In this document: positions 32,257-35,686 of the stretch, in pieces
Position numbering within the stretch: the stretch's first letter is position 1
Layout of the letters: every line of letters begins with the position of its first letter
Assembly: GCA_028716225.1 (NCBI GenBank)
Contig: JAQUQE010000016.1
Location: forward strand, 1-35,686
Length of the DNA: 35,686 bases
From: Dehalococcoidales bacterium
Lineage (GTDB): Bacteria; Chloroflexota; Dehalococcoidia; Dehalococcoidales; UBA5760
Direction of reading: 5' to 3'
Position numbers and translations under genes: made by a program
The notes under the pieces: model-generated
What the model was told of the DNA's origin: nothing
Seen by the model: the letters and a program-made list of their open reading frames with translations, nothing else
Databases searched by the model: none

Positions 32257-34224
32257 ATTACGGGAAATAAACCGCGCATCGGCGTATATGTCTGTCACTG
32301 CGGCAGCAATATCGCCGGAACTGTAGATACGGAAGAACTAACCGGGTTCGCCCGTGGTTTAGACTCGGTGATAGTAGCCCGCGACTATGTCTTCATGTGC
32401 TCCGAGCCCGGGCAGGAAATGATCGGCAAAGATATCAGGGACCTGGGCCTTAATCGGGTAGTGGTAGCTGCCTGCTCTCCGATAATGCACGAGTCCACCT
32501 TCCGCAGAACATGTCAGAAAGCGGGGCTGAATCCGTATTTAATCGAAATAGCCAATATTCGCGAGCAGTGCTCCTGGGTGACCGAGAACAAGCAGATGGC
32601 GACGGAGAAGGCCAAAGCCCTGCTGAATGCCGCTGTAAAGCGGGTTTACTATCACCAACCTCTGGAAACCAGGAAGATACCGTTTAATCCCAATACTCTG
32701 ATAGTAGGCGGCGGCATCGCCGGTATCAGAGCCGCGCTGGAAATCGCCGATTCCGGACACAAGGTCTATCTGGTCGAACGAAGCCCCAGTATCGGCGGAC
32801 ATATGATGCAACTGGACAAGACGTTCCCCACCCTGGACTGCTCGGCTTGCATCCTCACCCCAAAGATGACTGAAGCAGGAAATCATCCCTATATTGAGCT
32901 CATGAGCTACAGCGAGGTGGTAGAAGCTTCGGGTTACATCGGGAATTTCAGGATTAGAATTCGAAAAAAGGCACGGTATGTCAACGGCGACAGGTGTAAC
33001 GGCTGTGGTTTGTGTCAGGAGAAATGCCCCTCGAAGGTCGATAGCGAGTTTGAGGCCGGCATGGGTAAGAGGAAGGCTATCTATACCCCGTTCCCCCAGG
33101 CCGTACCCAACATACCGGTCATCGACGCCGATCACTGCACCTATTTCCTGAAAGGTACCTGCCGTCTTTGTGAGGAGGTCTGTGAGGCGGGTGCGATCGA
33201 TTTCGGGCAGGAAGATGAAATAGTCGAGGTGGAGGCAGGCTCAATAATCTTAGCCACCGGATACAGCGTGTTCGACCCTGTTGCCATCCACCAGTATGGC
33301 TACCGGCGACTGGATAACGTTATTACCAGCCTCGAGTTCGAGAGGCTGGTCAACTCATCCGGTCAGACGGGCGGCAATATAGTGCTGAAAGACGGCTCCG
33401 TCCCCCGGAGCATTGCTATCATTCAATGTGTGGGCAGTCGGGACAGGAACTACCATGATTACTGCTCCCGGGTGTGCTGTATGTACGCCCTTAAGTACGC
33501 CCACCTGATAAAAGAGAAAACCGGCGCCGAAGTGTATCAGTACTATATCGATATGCGCTGCTTCGGCAAGGGCTACGAGGAATTCTATGAGCGTATTGCC
33601 GGCGAAGGGGTCAGCTTCATACGCGGCAAGGTGGGTGAAGTTACCGACAGGGCCCTTAATGACGAGGAGAAGGGTAGACTGGTTGTGGTAGCCGAAGATA
33701 CTCTGCTGGGATCGATGATAAGGGTGCCGGTGGATATGGTTATCCTGTGTACCGCTATGGAACCGCAGCAAGATGCTGAGGCCGTGGCCCGGCTCTTCAA
33801 TATCAGCCGGAGTGCCGACGGCTTCTTTTTGGAGAGGCACCCCAAGCTGGATCCGGTAGCCACCAGCAGCGAGGGTATTTTTGTGGCCGGTTGCTGCCAG
33901 AGCCCCAAGGACATTCCCGATACCGTCGCTCAAGCCTCGGCAGCGGCGGCTCGCATTCTGTCCCTGATCAGTAAAGGTGAGGTAGAGATCGAGGCAGCTA
34001 TCGCCAGCATTGATGAGAAGCTTTGCTCCGGATGCGGGATATGCGGATCCCTCTGCCCTTACAGTGCTATCTTGCTCGATGAGGAAAAGAAGTTTTACAA
34101 AGTAAATGAAGCCTTGTGTAAAGGCTGCGGCACGTGCGTTGCTGCCTGCCCTGTCAGCGCTATTACCGGCAGGCATTTTACCGCCGAGCAAATCATGGCT
34201 GAAATCGAGGGCCTGTTGATATGA
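32257..34224 (+). CDS. hdrA: HdrA-like flavin and iron-sulfur electron-transfer subunit
   Basis: HdrA carries the FAD that can bifurcate electrons in Hdr complexes. Motifs: N-terminal IGVYVCHCGSNIAGTVD, VGGGIAGIRAALEIADSG for FAD, FPTLDCSACILTPKM, ferredoxin motifs CNGCGLCQEKCP and CRLCEEVCEAGAI, the middle signature IQCVGSRDRNYHDYCSRVCC, and C-terminal CSGCGICGSLCP and CKGCGTCVAACP. A start at GTG 32368 gives 618 residues but drops the conserved CHCG segment, which lies in frame just upstream. No ATG, GTG or TTG precedes it after the last in-frame stop; ATT 32257 is the best candidate and gives 655 residues. The true start is unproven. The end overlaps the next gene by four bases. Confidence 0.93.
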   Translation: MTGNKPRIGVYVCHCGSNIAGTVDTEELTGFARGLDSVIVARDYVFMCSEPGQEMIGKDIRDLGLNRVVVAACSPIMHESTFRRTCQKAGLNPYLIEIANIREQCSWVTENKQMATEKAKALLNAAVKRVYYHQPLETRKIPFNPNTLIVGGGIAGIRAALEIADSGHKVYLVERSPSIGGHMMQLDKTFPTLDCSACILTPKMTEAGNHPYIELMSYSEVVEASGYIGNFRIRIRKKARYVNGDRCNGCGLCQEKCPSKVDSEFEAGMGKRKAIYTPFPQAVPNIPVIDADHCTYFLKGTCRLCEEVCEAGAIDFGQEDEIVEVEAGSIILATGYSVFDPVAIHQYGYRRLDNVITSLEFERLVNSSGQTGGNIVLKDGSVPRSIAIIQCVGSRDRNYHDYCSRVCCMYALKYAHLIKEKTGAEVYQYYIDMRCFGKGYEEFYERIAGEGVSFIRGKVGEVTDRALNDEEKGRLVVVAEDTLLGSMIRVPVDMVILCTAMEPQQDAEAVARLFNISRSADGFFLERHPKLDPVATSSEGIFVAGCCQSPKDIPDTVAQASAAAARILSLISKGEVEIEAAIASIDEKLCSGCGICGSLCPYSAILLDEEKKFYKVNEALCKGCGTCVAACPVSAITGRHFTAEQIMAEIEGLLI

Positions 34225-34628
34225 GCTTCGAGCCCGTAATCACCGTTTTTATGTGTAACTGGTGCTCCTACCGCGGCGCTGACCTGGCAGGGACTTCCCG
34301 CATGAAATACGCCCCCAATGTTCGGCCGATAAGGGTTAAGTGCAGCGGCCGGGTGGAGCCGACCTTCATCGTGAAGGCACTTCAGGCCGGTGCCGACGGG
34401 GTGCTGGTCCTTGGTTGCCATCCCGGGGATTGCCACTATACCGACGGCAACTACAAAGCAATGCGACGCATGGCATTGCTTACCCGGATGCTCGAGCAGC
34501 TCGGCATCGAAAAAGAGCGCGTATCCCTGGACTGGGTCTCTGCCTCCGAGGGTAACCGGTTTGTCTCAATCGTTAACGACATGACAGCCAGGATAAGAAA
34601 GCTCGGTCCCCTGGTCAAGGAATCATAA
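34221..34628 (+). CDS. MvhD/FlpD-like [2Fe-2S] electron-transfer subunit
   Basis: The 135-residue protein belongs to the MvhD (hydrogenase iron-sulfur subunit) family, which links an electron-donating enzyme to HdrA. Motifs: FMCNWCSYRGAD, VKCSGRVEPTFI, and LVLGCHPGDCHYTDGNYKA. These five cysteines hold the [2Fe-2S] cluster. Despite the family name, no hydrogenase gene is present, so the partner may be the Etf pair or another dehydrogenase. The ATGA overlap with hdrA at 34221-34224 shows tight coupling. It is the last gene of the operon and converges with the following minus-strand gene. Confidence 0.94.
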   Translation: MSFEPVITVFMCNWCSYRGADLAGTSRMKYAPNVRPIRVKCSGRVEPTFIVKALQAGADGVLVLGCHPGDCHYTDGNYKAMRRMALLTRMLEQLGIEKERVSLDWVSASEGNRFVSIVNDMTARIRKLGPLVKES

Positions 34629-34686
34629 TGACTGATAAAGGCCGAGGTTTCTTACGGATTCCCAGCTTTTATTATTACCTTTTTTA

Positions 34687-35211
34687 CTATTCCTCTATCT
34701 TCTTTAGTACTTCCGGATTTAGTAAGTTCTCCAAACATACAACAGCTTTGTTATAGGAGTCTTCTAGCTTAAACCAATCTAAATCAATAGCTGAATCTTT
34801 GCTCATATGACACTTGTCATCAGATATAGTTGACCTTATAGCGATACTAGCTAATCTGAATGCGCCCAGAGCGTGCGACATTATACCACGTACCTCGTTA
34901 TCCAGATAGATTGACGCTGCCACCTTAGCTTTCAAATAAGAATCCTCTTTTGTTACAACCTCATCTATATACTCTTGGTAGGTAGACGGAGCGTAATTCC
35001 CATAACGGTTCACAGCAAAATAGCAATCAACCAACGAGGTAAATAGATTATTTAAAGCGTCAATCTTCCTCCCCAAAAAGTAATCAGCGTACCACCTTTT
35101 TTCTTCGGACCCTCTCTTTCTTGATTCATTACGTTGCGTTAACCAAACAGCCAATAGAGTGCTAGCAGCAGTTATTATCGGTGTGACTATAGCAATTATC
35201 GTTGTATCCAT
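34687..35211 (-). CDS. Membrane-anchored protein of unknown function
   Basis: I do not recognise a family. The 174-residue protein has one N-terminal hydrophobic segment (residues 4-24, IIAIVTPIITAASTLLAVWL) followed by a charged TQRNESRKRGSEEKRW stretch, so the remainder probably lies in the cytoplasm. The rest looks all-helical, with no Cys or His pattern that suggests a cofactor. A GGGGGAG ribosome site lies about ten bases before ATG 35211. The gene is AT-rich compared with the electron-transfer operon it converges with. Similar short single-helix proteins are often found near mobile or accessory DNA, but nothing here proves that. Confidence 0.7.
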   Translation of the reverse strand: MDTTIIAIVTPIITAASTLLAVWLTQRNESRKRGSEEKRWYADYFLGRKIDALNNLFTSLVDCYFAVNRYGNYAPSTYQEYIDEVVTKEDSYLKAKVAASIYLDNEVRGIMSHALGAFRLASIAIRSTISDDKCHMSKDSAIDLDWFKLEDSYNKAVVCLENLLNPEVLKKIEE

Positions 35212-35454
35212 TTTGGAGACGCTCCCCCTTACTCAGGTAGAACGATTCTATCCCCATACAGCATGGGTGTCAATAAGATCTATGTTTGCAGAGAGGACTG
35301 ATGAGAGGATTCGGTTGAAATAACCGATGTTTTTCCGAATGGTGGGCTAACGTGTACAATAGGCAGAACTTTCAGCCTAACCTTCGCTCTTGAGCTCTAG
35401 AATACTTACCCGATAATCACTACAGCGCATTATAAGGCTTAACAGCCCAGTAAT
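35212..35454. other. Gap before an isolated terminator, no protein gene seen
   Basis: No open frame with a ribosome site is visible on either strand. A small 6-base hairpin, TCGGTT/AACCGA (35311-35327), is followed by GTTTTT and might end a short transcript. TACAAT at about 35356 could be a -10 element for the transcript that stops at the terminator below, but its -35 box is poor. A small RNA is possible. Confidence 0.3.
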
Positions 35455-35495
35455 AAACCCTTCTGCTATTTACAGCAGAGGGGTTTTCTTTTTAT
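35455..35495 (+). terminator. Strong rho-independent terminator
   Basis: AAACCCTTCTGCT (35455-35467) pairs with AGCAGAGGGGTTT (35474-35486) apart from one G-T wobble, with loop ATTTAC, and is followed by TCTTTTTAT. This is the best intrinsic terminator in the window on the plus strand. No plus-strand gene ends near it; the closest upstream plus-strand stop is at 34628. Confidence 0.8.
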
Positions 35496-35671
35496 CCCAC
35501 TCAAAACGCTATCCGTAAAACCATCATGTAAATATAGGTTCATTCTGAAATTAAACATTAGCGCTTTTTGTTCAATACTGAAGCTGTAAACATAAAGCGC
35601 ACCTTAACAGTTGAATAGAACGAAACCTTGACCTGAGCGCTTGCCCTAGTAATGACAGGGGGGATAAGCGA

Positions 35672-35686
35672 ATGACTACAGCGTTA
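35672..35686 (+). CDS. Possible start of a gene cut by the window edge
   Basis: ATG at 35672 opens MTTAL and runs off the edge. AGGGGGGAT lies about six bases upstream, and TTGACC plus TAATGA with a 16-base spacer occur just before that, so a promoter and ribosome site are plausible. Five codons are too few to identify a product. Confidence 0.35.

Noticed and set aside
33355-34191. Minus-strand frame of 278 codons inside hdrA
   Set aside because: Antisense to conserved ferredoxin and FAD motifs; composition is that of a shadow frame.
1-35686. CRISPR array or insertion sequence
   Set aside because: No regularly spaced repeats, no transposase and no terminal inverted repeats flanking a target duplication were seen.

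Overview
The window looks like a piece of an anaerobic bacterial chromosome, most plausibly Chloroflexota of the Dehalococcoidia type. This is inferred from the mix of DUF1616/DUF2206 membrane proteins, a RACo-type corrinoid activator, a TRAP transporter, and Etf plus HdrA/MvhD-type electron-transfer genes. No 16S or marker gene is present, so the placement is tentative.

Region 1 (1-13714) is a cell-surface glycan locus that starts at a possible island boundary. The tail of a tyrosine recombinase lies 15 bases before a complete tRNA-Thr(CGT). A DUF1616 fragment protein follows on the minus strand. Then come plus-strand genes: a GT2, three GT4 glycosyltransferases, two SDR-type sugar-nucleotide epimerases, WecB, a PHP phosphoesterase, an ATP-grasp ligase, a PIG-L deacetylase and a large DUF2206 membrane protein. 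Two decayed genes sit inside it: an epimerase C-terminus at 6341-6559, and an E1-alpha N-terminus with an unrelated C-terminus at 7548-7892. The block 7892-11408 is visibly AT-rich. Its GT4 / PHP / ATP-grasp / PIG-L set resembles the enzyme logic of glycoside-thiol biosynthesis and may make an amide-decorated amino sugar.

Region 2 (13794-20206) is a minus-strand housekeeping block: a P2A-type calcium ATPase, a small metallophosphoesterase, a RACo/DUF4445 [2Fe-2S] ASKHA protein and a 6-phosphofructokinase.

Region 3 (20317-26315) holds a NarL-type response regulator, a cytoplasmic double-PAS histidine kinase and a TRAP transporter (binding protein, small and large permease). The binding protein has an in-frame TAG followed by 52 more open codons that look like its normal C-terminus. 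It also lacks the arginine that usually binds the substrate carboxylate. Strong hairpins lie before the binding-protein gene, between it and the permease genes, and after the transporter.

Region 4 (26397-34628) encodes an SDR dehydrogenase, a small CFI-box protein, an LhgO-like FAD oxidoreductase (minus strand) and a tight electron-transfer operon: etfB, etfA, an HdrBC/HdrD-like CCG protein, hdrA and an MvhD-like protein. No hydrogenase or formate dehydrogenase is visible. I infer that the transporter brings in an organic acid, the dehydrogenases oxidise it, and the Etf-Hdr module handles the electrons. The hdrA reading frame contains its conserved N-terminal CHCG segment but has no ATG, GTG or TTG in front of it.

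The last kilobase has one membrane-anchored protein of unknown function, an isolated strong terminator with no gene ahead of it, and the probable first codons of another gene at the very end.
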